Positions 9,058-16,502 of a DNA stretch of 64,000 nucleotides are shown here, in pieces (the first letter of the stretch is position 1; each line of letters opens with the position of its first letter). The position numbers and the translations under genes are program-made. This stretch comes from Arthrobacter sp. ISL-65 (GTDB taxonomy: Bacteria > Actinomycetota > Actinomycetes > Actinomycetales > Micrococcaceae), in contig NZ_JAGGPN010000040.1 in assembly GCF_018613795.1 (NCBI RefSeq), positions 1 through 64,000 of the forward strand. The letters are read 5' to 3'. Under the pieces are notes generated by a model. The model ran no database searches, had not been told where the DNA came from, and saw only the letters and a list, made by a program, of their open reading frames with translations.

Positions 9058-9077
9058 AACCCCTACTGGGGTTTTTT
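9058..9077 (+). terminator. Rho-independent terminator
   Basis: AACCCC and GGGGTT pair around the loop TACT and are followed at once by a run of Ts. It sits 31 bases after the Imm8-like gene and should end its transcript. Confidence 0.75.
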
Positions 9078-9179
9078 CCGAGGTCTAGCCCATCATTCGT
9101 CTGTAACGAGGAACCTACCGGATTCTCGCAGGTCGTGGTTCAGTTCATTCATGCCGTCTGAATCATCTAAAATGACGGG

Positions 9180-9458
9180 TTGGCGTCCTATGGAGCAAGT
9201 CCTGAGGTAAAGCGCAGACTCCGGCGCCTCGTTTACTGGATATGGGCCTGCCTGTTGATCATGACCGTCCTGAATTTCTTGCCAATAGACACTGAAGCGT
9301 GGCATTGGACAAAGCTCATCCTCATTGGTGCTGCGGTCGTTGTGATGGGCATCAAGGTGACACGGTTTTCGTTGTGGCAACGAGATGAATACTGGCGGGA
9401 GCGCGGGAAGGACCCCAAGCATCCCGAGCGTATTCAAAATTTCCCGAAAGAGGGTTGA
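9180..9458 (+). CDS. Small membrane protein, two spans
   Basis: A 92-residue protein with basic N-terminus (VKRRLRRLVYW), a first span WIWACLLIMTVLNFL and a second LILIGAAVVVMGIKV, then a charged tail rich in Arg, Lys and Glu. The TTG at 9180 is the only start that keeps the first span whole. No family is recognised. The next gene in the same direction is the VOC pseudogene. Confidence 0.5.
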   Translation: MASYGASPEVKRRLRRLVYWIWACLLIMTVLNFLPIDTEAWHWTKLILIGAAVVVMGIKVTRFSLWQRDEYWRERGKDPKHPERIQNFPKEG

Positions 9459-9636
9459 CCGCCAATCGTCCCGCTAGCCGGTCCGTCTGGGGAACGGTCG
9501 GTGCAGCAGATTCGGTGTCAACGGTGGTGCCCCCATCGATACGACAGCTCGCCGCCCAACGGGACCCTTGAACAACACCAAGAATTCACAAGCACGCGGC
9601 GAGCGAAGTGCATGGCTCGAGGGCAGGATGGAGAAC

Positions 9637-10022
9637 ATGGAAGTCCTTGGGAGCCGCATCCTGCTTCATCCGTCCGAACCCGAGCGGAGCCACCGGTTTT
9701 ATCGGGACACGTTGGGCTTGGCCATCTACCGAGAGTTCGGGAGTCGTAAGGCGCCGGGTCTGGTCTTCTTCCTGGGAAACGGTTTTCTCGAGGTCAGTGG
9801 ACGATCGACTGATCCGCACGGGAGTGCCGTGGCGATCTGGATTCAGGTCCGCGACGTGCAGCTCGAGCACGATCGGCTGCTGGGGGCCGGGGTACCGGTG
9901 ATCCGCAAGCCGCAGCAGGAGCCGTGGGGCTGGTGGAGATGTGGATCGCGGACCCCGACGGAGTGCGCATCGTGCTCGTCGAGGTTCCGAAGGATCACCC
10001 CCTGCGACGCGACCAGAGGTGA
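9637..10022 (+). pseudogene. VOC family gene with one frameshift
   Basis: From ATG 9637 the frame reads MEVLGSRILLHPSEPERSHR and FYRDTLGLAIYREF, a classic VOC start, through VPVIRKPQQEPWG. At about 9930, in the string TGGGGCTGG, the match moves one frame over and continues LVEMWIADPDGVRIVLVEVP to a stop at 10020-10022. One base is missing relative to an intact gene of about 129 residues. The DPDG turn and final Glu (VLVE) are the metal-site landmarks. Either a young pseudogene or an error in a G-run. Confidence 0.75.
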
Positions 10023-10151
10023 TCGTTTCTTCTCTCGCGGCCGCCGCCCCGACGGCATCCTTTGCGGCGGAACGGATGTTCGAGGGCCGGGCCTTAGCAT
10101 TGAGCGTATGAAGGCTTGTAAGGTCCACGGATGCTCAGGGCGGAAACCGCA

Positions 10152-10583
10152 ATGACCCGTGACAGGGATCGGGATGCTTCAAGGCGCCCGCGGCAGGCCC
10201 GGCCACGTGACGCTCTTGGGCGGCCGCTGCCGTACGGAAGCGCTGGCGTCGAGCCGGTCTCGGAGGAGCCGCTGCCGCCGGCCCAGACGTTGGTCTCGGC
10301 CCGGAGTCTGGTGGAAGCTGGCCGCCCCTTCGCCGCCCATGAGGTACTCGAGGCCCGCTGGAAAGCTGGGCCGACCGAAGAACGCAACCTTTGGCAAGGA
10401 CTCGCCCAGATCTGCGTCGGGCTCACCCACGCCGCCCGGGGCAACAGCGTTGGCGCGCTCCGGCTCTTCGAGCGCGGTGCGGCCCGACTCGAGGAGTACG
10501 GTTCCGGCGAAGGGCCGACCTACGGGCTCGACTTGTCCGCCGTTGTGAGTTGCGCACGTGATCGGATGCGCGCCGGCCGCTGA
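10152..10583 (+). CDS. DUF309 domain protein
   Basis: About 143 residues with the DUF309 signature: the family leader ARPRDALGRPLP, then AGRPFAAHEVLEARWKAG and LWQGLAQICVGLTHAARGN, the two helices with conserved His-Glu and Gln. DUF309 proteins are small helical bundles of unknown role, common in actinobacteria. ATG 10152 is preferred over ATG 10131 since homologues begin near MTRDRDRD. It stands alone on the plus strand after the broken VOC gene. Confidence 0.8.
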   Translation: MTRDRDRDASRRPRQARPRDALGRPLPYGSAGVEPVSEEPLPPAQTLVSARSLVEAGRPFAAHEVLEARWKAGPTEERNLWQGLAQICVGLTHAARGNSVGALRLFERGAARLEEYGSGEGPTYGLDLSAVVSCARDRMRAGR

Positions 10584-10827
10584 GCTGGCGACCAGCATCC
10601 TCGCGGCAGGCGGCGGAGGCACTATTTCCGGGGGACTACTGAGAGTTTGCTTGACCAATAACTTGTCCCGTTAGCGGGAACCTTTACCGAGACGGCTTCG
10701 TGGACCGGTCGTAAGTTCTGCTGTAACCACCGGCCGGAAGCGGATCGCAACGAACTTGTTCGCCGACTCCGATGACAGCAGGGCACGATGCCGCGGAGCA
10801 GGATATGGCCGTCGCAGGACCGGACCG
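10584..10827. other. Convergent spacer with a short palindrome
   Basis: About 240 bases between DUF309 and yidC, which converge. GTCCCGTTAGCGGGAAC at 10665-10681 is a near-palindrome (CCCG/CGGG arms). A shorter relative, CCTTAGCGGGAA, is at 1526-1536. No gene is seen. Confidence 0.4.
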
Positions 10828-11787
10828 TTATTTCTTCTTCCTACCCTTGCGTTGCGGCTGGATTCGTTGGCCCTTGGCCTGGATGACGGCGGCAGCGGCG
10901 TCTGCTTCTTCGCGTTTTCCTCCGAGGATCGGCAGTGCGGGTAGTCCTTTGGCGGCGCGGCGTTCGGCGAGGGCCTTCGCAGCGGGAGATCCCGGGGTCG
11001 GCATGCGGCGGATGACGAAGAACTGCTGGCCCATGGTCCAGAGGTTGGTGGTGGTCCAGTAGATCAGCACACCGATGGGGAAGTTGATGCCGCCGACACC
11101 GAAGACCAGCGGCAGGATGTAGAGCATCATCTTCTGCTGGCGCATGAACGGGCTGGCCATGGCCTCTTCGGACATATTCTTCGCCATGATCTGCTTCTGC
11201 GTGATGAACTGCGAGGCCGTCATGGCCAGGATCATCACGACGGTGAGGACGATGACAGCAATGTTGCCGCCGGGGTTGTTTAACAGGGCTTCAGACAACG
11301 GAGCGCTGAAGATGCTTGACTGGTCGAACTGAAGGACCTGGTCGTGGCTCATCGCACCGATGCCTTCGCCCTGGTTCTTCGCGTGGGTGATGCCGGACAG
11401 CACCTGGAACAGTGCGAAGAAGAACGGCATCTGGATCAGCATGGGCAGGCAGGCCGAGAACGGGTTGGTGCCGTGCTTCTTGTACATGGCCATCTGCTCC
11501 TGCGCCATGGCCTGGCGGGAGAGCTGGTCGGTTTTGCCTTTGTACTTGTCCTGCATGTTCTTCAGGTCAGGCTGCAGCAGCTGCATTCCGCGCTGCGCCT
11601 TGATCTGCTTGACGAAGACCGGGATCAGTGCAGCACGGATCACCAGTACCAGGCCGATGATGGAAAGAGTCCACGTCCAGCCGCTAGCTGGCGGCATTCC
11701 AATCGAACTCATGCCCTCGTGGAAGCCCACCATGATGATGGAGACAAACCATTTGAACGGAAACATGATCGTTTCAAACAAGTCCAT
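10828..11787 (-). CDS. yidC: Membrane insertase YidC/Oxa1/Alb3
   Basis: A 319-residue YidC starting at MDLFETIMFPFKW, as actinobacterial YidC proteins do; the open frame extends further upstream without homology. Spans include LSIIGLVLVIRAAL with the functional arginine, LIQMPFFFALFQVL, and YWTTTNLWTMGQQF near the end, followed by a very basic tail (KGRKKK) that can meet the ribosome. It inserts and folds membrane proteins with or without SecYEG. The usual yidC neighbours (rpmH, rnpA, jag, rsmG) are absent, so this appears to be a second copy in an accessory region. Confidence 0.93.
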   Translation of the reverse strand: MDLFETIMFPFKWFVSIIMVGFHEGMSSIGMPPASGWTWTLSIIGLVLVIRAALIPVFVKQIKAQRGMQLLQPDLKNMQDKYKGKTDQLSRQAMAQEQMAMYKKHGTNPFSACLPMLIQMPFFFALFQVLSGITHAKNQGEGIGAMSHDQVLQFDQSSIFSAPLSEALLNNPGGNIAVIVLTVVMILAMTASQFITQKQIMAKNMSEEAMASPFMRQQKMMLYILPLVFGVGGINFPIGVLIYWTTTNLWTMGQQFFVIRRMPTPGSPAAKALAERRAAKGLPALPILGGKREEADAAAAVIQAKGQRIQPQRKGRKKK

Positions 11788-12096
11788 AACGGATCCCCTA
11801 TCTGTCAGGCCGGACGCGGACATCTCCGCTAGTTCGAGCAACCAGACTTGTAGAAGCAGCCCCGCGCAGACAAATTCCAGGGATCGGTTCTTCGGCGAAC
11901 GGCGGGGGCTCCATGTCGTGAGCCTAACTCAATTGCCTTTCTCGGTGATTGATCGGCAGGGGCCGGTGGGGAGACTATTGCCAGTTAGACCAGAAGGCTC
12001 TGACCAGAATTTAGGGGTGAGAGCCTCATCCCCACTGTTGCCCGGTGGGGAACCATGACCGGTACAACGGTGACGGCTACTGAAATGCGTCGATTT
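11788..12096. other. Upstream region of yidC, no gene seen
   Basis: About 300 bases between two minus-strand genes. No coding sequence is supported; it should hold the yidC promoter. Confidence 0.4.
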
Positions 12097-12585
12097 CTAT
12101 TGCAGGTTCGCTCGTCTTCTCCGCCGGGCGAAAACCATGTCGGCGATAACTGCTCCGATCAGTGCGAGGGTAAACGGTGATACTGCGCCATACATGAAGC
12201 TGGCCAGTGCGATGGGGTGCGGCTCGCCATCTGCAGGGACAGGGCGCAATGTGTAGGCACCAACGAACGCGGCCGTGACGAGGACCAGCAGAGTTATGAC
12301 CCTGCCCGCCCAAGTGCGAGACAGGGAGCGATATCCGAGAACTGCGGCGAAGGCGAGCAGGACGAGCCCGGCTCGCATCACGTACGGCACCCATTCTCCG
12401 GTCACGGGGACTGGCCGCATATTGAGATCCAGAAGGGGAGCCCCGACCTGTGACAACTCCAGCTGGATCGTCAAAAACCCCGCCAGGAAAATAACGAGTG
12501 GAGGCCCGAGCAAAGCGGCGATTATGGAAAGGCCCGCGCCCTTACGAATGTCCGACGGTGCCTCTACCTGGTTTGGGCTAGTCAT
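12097..12585 (-). CDS. Membrane protein of unknown function
   Basis: About 162 residues from MTSPNQVEAPSD, with four likely spans: LSIIAALLGPPLVIFLAGF, VMRAGLVLLAFAAVLGY, VITLLVLVTAAFVGAYTL and a last one around SPFTLALIGAVIADMVF, then an Arg-rich cytoplasmic end. No family is recognised. Other Mets lie upstream (12618, 12705), so the start is uncertain. It sits head-to-tail with the broken DUF6278-like gene. Confidence 0.55.
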   Translation of the reverse strand: MTSPNQVEAPSDIRKGAGLSIIAALLGPPLVIFLAGFLTIQLELSQVGAPLLDLNMRPVPVTGEWVPYVMRAGLVLLAFAAVLGYRSLSRTWAGRVITLLVLVTAAFVGAYTLRPVPADGEPHPIALASFMYGAVSPFTLALIGAVIADMVFARRRRRANLQ

Positions 12586-12701
12586 TTTTTCGCACATCCC
12601 CATGTTGACTGCTCCGACCATAATGCCCGGACCGTCGTTGGGTATAGGCCGGAGCGCTGCAGAAAGCCCAAAGGCCGAACCCTGTGCGGACGGGTATTTC
12701 G

Positions 12702-13165
12702 TCACGTCTCGAGCCCGAGCCTTTCTAGGACATGAGCGTAGTTTTGTTCCAGTGTTGGGTCTGCGACCTCAAGACGTCGCATGGCGACCCCTATTACATC
12801 AACGGCGGCGGTCCTGGTGATGCAGACCCGCGGGTACGCCTCCTCGATCACCTCCCAGTGGGCGCCAGGAATGGTGTGTGTTAAGACATCGCCGTAGAAC
12901 ATGCCGATTGGTCGGGCGAATCCTGCCAGTGCATGCTTGTCGACATCGTCGTCAAGGAGAGTGTCAATGGCTGCGAGGCCCCGCCCTGTGCGCGGCAATG
13001 CTTGGCCTCTTTCGTGAAAAAGGAGAGGAGTTCGTCGTATCCCCCGACGTTGGTTATCGGGAGTGTTGAGGCATCGGAAGTCGCTGGCCTGTACTCGGCG
13101 TATCTTCTTGGCATCCCGGCTGGCAGCTTTTGCAGCGGTTCGCCAGGTTCCTCAGGGGCGCTCAT
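12702..13165 (-). pseudogene. DUF6278-like gene with one frameshift
   Basis: The 5' part reads MSAPEEPGEPLQKLPAGMPR, then TNVGGYDELLSFFTKEAKHC. After AQGG the homology moves to another frame: LAAIDTLLDDDVDKHALAGF, then GMFYGDVLTHTIPGAHWEVI and NYAHVLERLGLET. The join is at the C-run 12979-12986 (a G-run on the coding strand). The GDVLTHTIPGAHWEV block is what I take to be the DUF6278 family of actinobacteria, role unknown. One base change restores about 154 residues, so recent loss or a sequencing slip are both possible. Confidence 0.6.
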
Positions 13166-13286
13166 GCACACAGACTAGATCGCCGGCTCGAGCTGGCAAA
13201 TAGCTTCGAGCTCCGACCCCAGGATGAACCCTGAACGGACCATCTGTCCTCGTCGAGGGCTGGTTCCTTGTGACCGTTGCGCTGCC

Positions 13287-13841
13287 CTATTTGGTTGTGG
13301 ATCGTGGGCCGAGCACACGGCGTAGAAGCCTGAGCGGTGGCGGTATGAGAGCCTGCTTTTTGTAGTGCTCGCGCAAACGGCGGAGAAGTTCCTCGTATTC
13401 GTCCCGGTCAAAGGTGAAGGCCCGGTCCGTAAGTAGCTGGGGCTCTACGTCGTCGGGGTCGCTCTGCCAGCCGATCTTCTGCCAGGTCACGGTCTGCGGC
13501 GACAGGGCCAGTTCTATGCTGAGCGCCCCGCACCACAAGTCGCCGCAGACAGCACAGACCAAAATCGAAACACGGCCATCGTCATAGTCTCCCGGTATAA
13601 CCCCCAACAAGCGGTCCAGATAGTCCACCACTGCCTTTGGCCGCCAATCGTCACGCAAGGCTGTGGTTTCGTCCAGTGGCTGCTCCCAGTCTTCTGGAAC
13701 ATCCAGCAGATCCCGCATCGGCCGATCGTTTACGAGGAAGTCAAGAAATGCGTCGGGGCGGTCAAATTGCTGATCGCCCTTGGGCTCAACCCGGCTCGAG
13801 GCTGAAGGCGCAACCGTGAGTCGGTACAGTCCGATATCCAT
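13287..13841 (-). CDS. Hypothetical protein with Cys-rich centre
   Basis: About 184 residues from MDIGLYRLTV, chosen because the upstream part of the frame looks non-coding. The middle has CAVCGDLWCGAL (C-x2-C-x4-C), a possible metal or redox site. FDRPDAFLDFLVND and DRDEYEELLRRLREHYKKQ flank it. The family resembles uncharacterised actinobacterial proteins with a VCGDxxCG core, but I cannot name it. It lies in a row of small minus-strand genes. Confidence 0.6.
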   Translation of the reverse strand: MDIGLYRLTVAPSASSRVEPKGDQQFDRPDAFLDFLVNDRPMRDLLDVPEDWEQPLDETTALRDDWRPKAVVDYLDRLLGVIPGDYDDGRVSILVCAVCGDLWCGALSIELALSPQTVTWQKIGWQSDPDDVEPQLLTDRAFTFDRDEYEELLRRLREHYKKQALIPPPLRLLRRVLGPRSTTK

Positions 13842-14044
13842 GGGTCCAGTATCCCGCCCTGTCGTTCGCGCCGGCTGAAAAGCTTCCCTGACTCGCCAGA
13901 TGCCGAACGCTAGATGGGACACTTCGAGTTCGAGGGGATCCACTTCTTGGGAAAAGTCGGATCGCTGAGCCGCAGCACCTCTATCGGGACCAGCCCGGAC
14001 GCGTTCGATCGAGGAACCAGTAATCGACGGAGAATACGATGTCC

Positions 14045-14317
14045 TCAGCGGTCATCAGGCAACTTTGATCTAAGTTCTTCTGCACGCGAAGCGATGGCCT
14101 GACGCTGGTCGCGGGTGAATCTTCTAGCCTGCAGGTCGAGGACTGCCCGGCTGCCCAACTTTCCCACACCCAACAGGTGACCCACCCTACGGATGGCTTC
14201 GTCCATGTCTTCTGAATCCTCAATCATCTGGAAGACCTCGTCACGCCGATCCATCGCCTGTACCAAGGCATCGAGGACTATCAATTCTTGCCTTGTCTGT
14301 CGCTCATCCTCAACCAT
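14045..14317 (-). CDS. Small protein resembling the GyrA/ParC coiled-coil tip
   Basis: A 90-residue, all-helical, charged protein. The segment LDALVQAMDRRDEVFQMIED, then DMDEAIRRVGHLL and RAVLDLQARRFTRDQRQAI follows the pattern of the GyrA/ParC tower and coiled-coil end (AL-x-N-x-DEV-x-x-x-I, DEA-x-x-x-L, QA-x-AILD-x-x-L-x-x-LT-x-x-E). No catalytic Tyr region or DNA gate is present. Known short homologues exist in actinobacteria without a proven role. It could bind gyrase or be a decayed fragment maintained as a gene. Likeness is judged by eye. Confidence 0.5.
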   Translation of the reverse strand: MVEDERQTRQELIVLDALVQAMDRRDEVFQMIEDSEDMDEAIRRVGHLLGVGKLGSRAVLDLQARRFTRDQRQAIASRAEELRSKLPDDR

Positions 14318-14654
14318 GCGGCGATTCTTGCACGACGGAAGTCATTGGGGCATTGCATCCAGGATCCCCTTCAGGAAGGGGAACCCTCAGGGACTCGCTC
14401 CAAAACCGTGGCTGCCTTCGGTGGTCGCCGCCGGCGCCTGACTGGTCTTGGCGGCTACGGGCTCTTAGACGTGAAGAGCTGTGAGGAAATCAGGGTGCGA
14501 AACGCGGCGAGAATTGCCACGATTCGGCGAGAACGCCATTTCCGTTACGCCACACCTCAGCTACTAACTTTGGCCCCAATGGCGCCGTCCTAACTGTTGT
14601 TGATCGTCGCGGCCGGGGGCGTGTGCTTTACGGCGTCCAGTATCGCGGGGCGGA
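14318..14654. other. Intergenic stretch, no gene seen
   Basis: About 340 bases between minus-strand genes. Open frames are present but their protein is low-complexity and unlike any family. Confidence 0.4.
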
Positions 14655-15284
14655 TCAACCGTTGGCGGGAGCGATGTCCCCAAACTCCACCTTGACCGGG
14701 CAGCCAACTGTCTCGGAGTACTTGCGCTCCAGGTCTGCAACGTCCGAGGTTGCCCTCACTGATTCATCCAGCGTGAGCGTCAGGTGCGACCCATCAGGCG
14801 ATACCGAAGTGATGTTCACGGCAGGATCTGAGGCCAACAGTTCACCGGAAAGATCCCTAAGTTTCCCGGGGGAACAGGCCGCTGGCTCAACGGAAATGTT
14901 GACGGTTGGAAACCGGGCTACTAGCCCCCGTAGCTTCGGATCCACCGGGCCATGCCAATGAACGATAACCCGCGTTCCCTGAAGCACTTCGACCGAGGCG
15001 AACCGAGCATCCCCTGACAGCTCCCGACTGAGCGTGCTGGCCGCATGTGCTACGGATCCATCTCCAGGCGAAGCTTCAAGACTGGCCGCCGAGTTACTAG
15101 GCGGTTCGGGCATAGGTTCATGCAGAGGCGGGCTTGCAGTCGGTTCACGCGTAGGCGGGTTGGCAGCCGGGCCGCCCGGGACCCCAGGCCCCGGTGCGGC
15201 GCAAGACGTAGCGAAGAGAGAACAGCCGAGCAGGACAACCAGCAAGTGCCTGATCAGCTTTGAACCTAAACACGGCGCGACCAT
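14655..15284 (-). CDS. Putative lipoprotein of unknown function
   Basis: A 209-residue protein with a lipoprotein signal: KLIRHLLVVLLGCSLFATSC, lipobox FATS-C with Cys28. A Pro-rich linker of about 40 residues follows, then a folded domain with repeated beta-like segments (ASVEVLQGTRVIVHWHGP, NISVEPAACSPGKL, SHLTLTLDES). After export it should be lipid-anchored on the outer face of the membrane. Two further cysteines (CSPG and VGCP) could form a disulfide. No family is recognised. Confidence 0.65.
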   Translation of the reverse strand: MVAPCLGSKLIRHLLVVLLGCSLFATSCAAPGPGVPGGPAANPPTREPTASPPLHEPMPEPPSNSAASLEASPGDGSVAHAASTLSRELSGDARFASVEVLQGTRVIVHWHGPVDPKLRGLVARFPTVNISVEPAACSPGKLRDLSGELLASDPAVNITSVSPDGSHLTLTLDESVRATSDVADLERKYSETVGCPVKVEFGDIAPANG

Positions 15285-15442
15285 GCCTCATGCTAATGAT
15301 CCGTCCGGGCTGGGGCTACCCCGCCGCACGATCGGCTCCGTTGTGGAAACCCCTGCCGGTCCTCCGCTGTAGGGGTTATATACGCTGGCGCTTTCTGGCT
15401 CGAACGAAGCCTATGACTCCGACTAGAGCGAGAGCAGGCCTC

Positions 15443-15532
15443 CTAAGATCTGACCACTCCGTCGGCGGCGAAAATAGCGAGGGCGACCCCGCACAATGCC
15501 ATCAAGGCCCAAACAATCTCTTCAGCTTTCAT
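15443..15532 (-). CDS. Possible 29-residue single-span micropeptide
   Basis: An ATG at 15532 follows GGAAGAG and opens MKAEEIVWALMALCGVALAI, then FAADGVVRS and a TAG. The centre is one hydrophobic span with charged ends, which is unusual for chance. No homologue is known to me. Real expression is uncertain. Confidence 0.3.
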   Translation of the reverse strand: MKAEEIVWALMALCGVALAIFAADGVVRS

Positions 15533-15849
15533 GGGCTCTTCCAGTCGATGGGTGCATAAACCAACTACTTTGTTCGGAGCCTATAATCGTTAGCTCAAGT
15601 TTTGTCGGCTCCAAAAACAGAGAAAAAGGATCCCCCGTCGAATTGACTTTAGACCGCCAAATTCAGGATGGACCACCGTCCCGAAAGAGGGCGGTCCGCA
15701 TAACGTCCCGTTGGAGGGTCCAGCACCGGACATCATCTCACCAGCGTCGTTGTTACCTAAGCCTTTGAGGCACCCCGTAAGGCCGGTCCGGTGAATTGTC
15801 CGGTGACGGGCGCTTCTACGACACACAGCTCTATGACACACTGCTGCAC
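15533..15849. other. Leader region of the resolvase gene
   Basis: About 320 bases with no gene. It holds GCATAACGTCCCGTTGGAGG near 15699 and several short inverted repeats. Serine resolvases usually bind sites next to their own gene, so this is where a res-like site would be expected; none can be proven. Confidence 0.35.
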
Positions 15850-16440
15850 ATGTCTGCACTCGTGGTCGGTTACGCGAGAGTGTCCACCGACGAACAAGAC
15901 CTCACAGCTCAACAGGACGCCCTGTCAGCCATGGGTATTGAACCGGACCGAATCTATGTGGATCATGGCCTCACCGGTAGCAATCTGAACCGCCCCGGCC
16001 TCCGGAAAGCGCTGGCCGCCTGCCGCGCTGGCGACACCTTCGCGGTGGTCAAACTGGACCGTCTTGCACGATCCGTCAGGGACGCACATCAGATTGCTGA
16101 TGACCTCGCCGCCCGTGGAGTAAAACTTAGTATCGGCGGTTCCGTGCACGATCCGTCAGGGACGCACATCAGATTGCTGCTGTTCAACGTCCTGGCGATG
16201 GTGGCTGAGTTTGAAGGCGATCTCATCCGGGCCCGCACCCGCGAAGGCATGAAGGTTGCCAAGGCCAAGGGCCGGTTGCGCGGGAAAAGCCCAAACTCTC
16301 ACCCACCCAGGAAGCACACCTGGTTAAAACTGCATGCGGCCGGAGAACACACTATGTATGAGCTCGCCGAGCTGTTCTCTGTTGGCCGTTCCACCGTCTA
16401 TCGTGCCCTCGAACGGGCACGCCGCAATACGGAAACATAG
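15850..16440 (+). CDS. Serine recombinase (resolvase/invertase)
   Basis: A 196-residue resolvase from MSALVVGYARVSTDEQD. Ser12 is the nucleophile, with the Arg cluster KLDRLARSVRDAHQIADDL and the conserved AMVAEFEGDLIRARTREGM helix. The C-terminus has a helix-turn-helix (MYELAELFSVGRSTVYRALE). It cuts and rejoins DNA, typically for Tn3-type elements or inversions. No transposase or terminal repeats are seen, so it is probably a remnant of an element. Residues about 99-110 (HDPSGTHIR) are encoded by a 35-bp copy of an upstream part of the same gene read in another frame; the usual text there is HDPTDPxGR. Activity is therefore uncertain. Confidence 0.88.
   Translation: MSALVVGYARVSTDEQDLTAQQDALSAMGIEPDRIYVDHGLTGSNLNRPGLRKALAACRAGDTFAVVKLDRLARSVRDAHQIADDLAARGVKLSIGGSVHDPSGTHIRLLLFNVLAMVAEFEGDLIRARTREGMKVAKAKGRLRGKSPNSHPPRKHTWLKLHAAGEHTMYELAELFSVGRSTVYRALERARRNTET
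16065..16179 (+). repeat. 35-bp direct repeat inside the resolvase gene
   Basis: The same 35 bases, beginning TGCACGATCCGTCAGGGACG, occur at 16065-16099 and 16145-16179, 80 bases apart. The first copy is in the frame for RLARSVRDAHQIA and the second in the frame for VHDPSGTHIRLL. Confidence 0.95.
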
Positions 16441-16502
16441 CGCGGGCACAGAGCCCGCACCCAGCGCCAGAAGAGGAAGCTCACCCCGCCGTCGTGTGCT
16501 CC

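Noticed and set aside
10828..11787. yidC as a sign of the replication origin
   Set aside because: None of rpmH, rnpA, dnaA, parA or rsmG is near, and no DnaA-box cluster was seen.
15533..16440. Complete Tn3-type transposon around the resolvase
   Set aside because: No transposase and no terminal inverted repeats could be found in the window.
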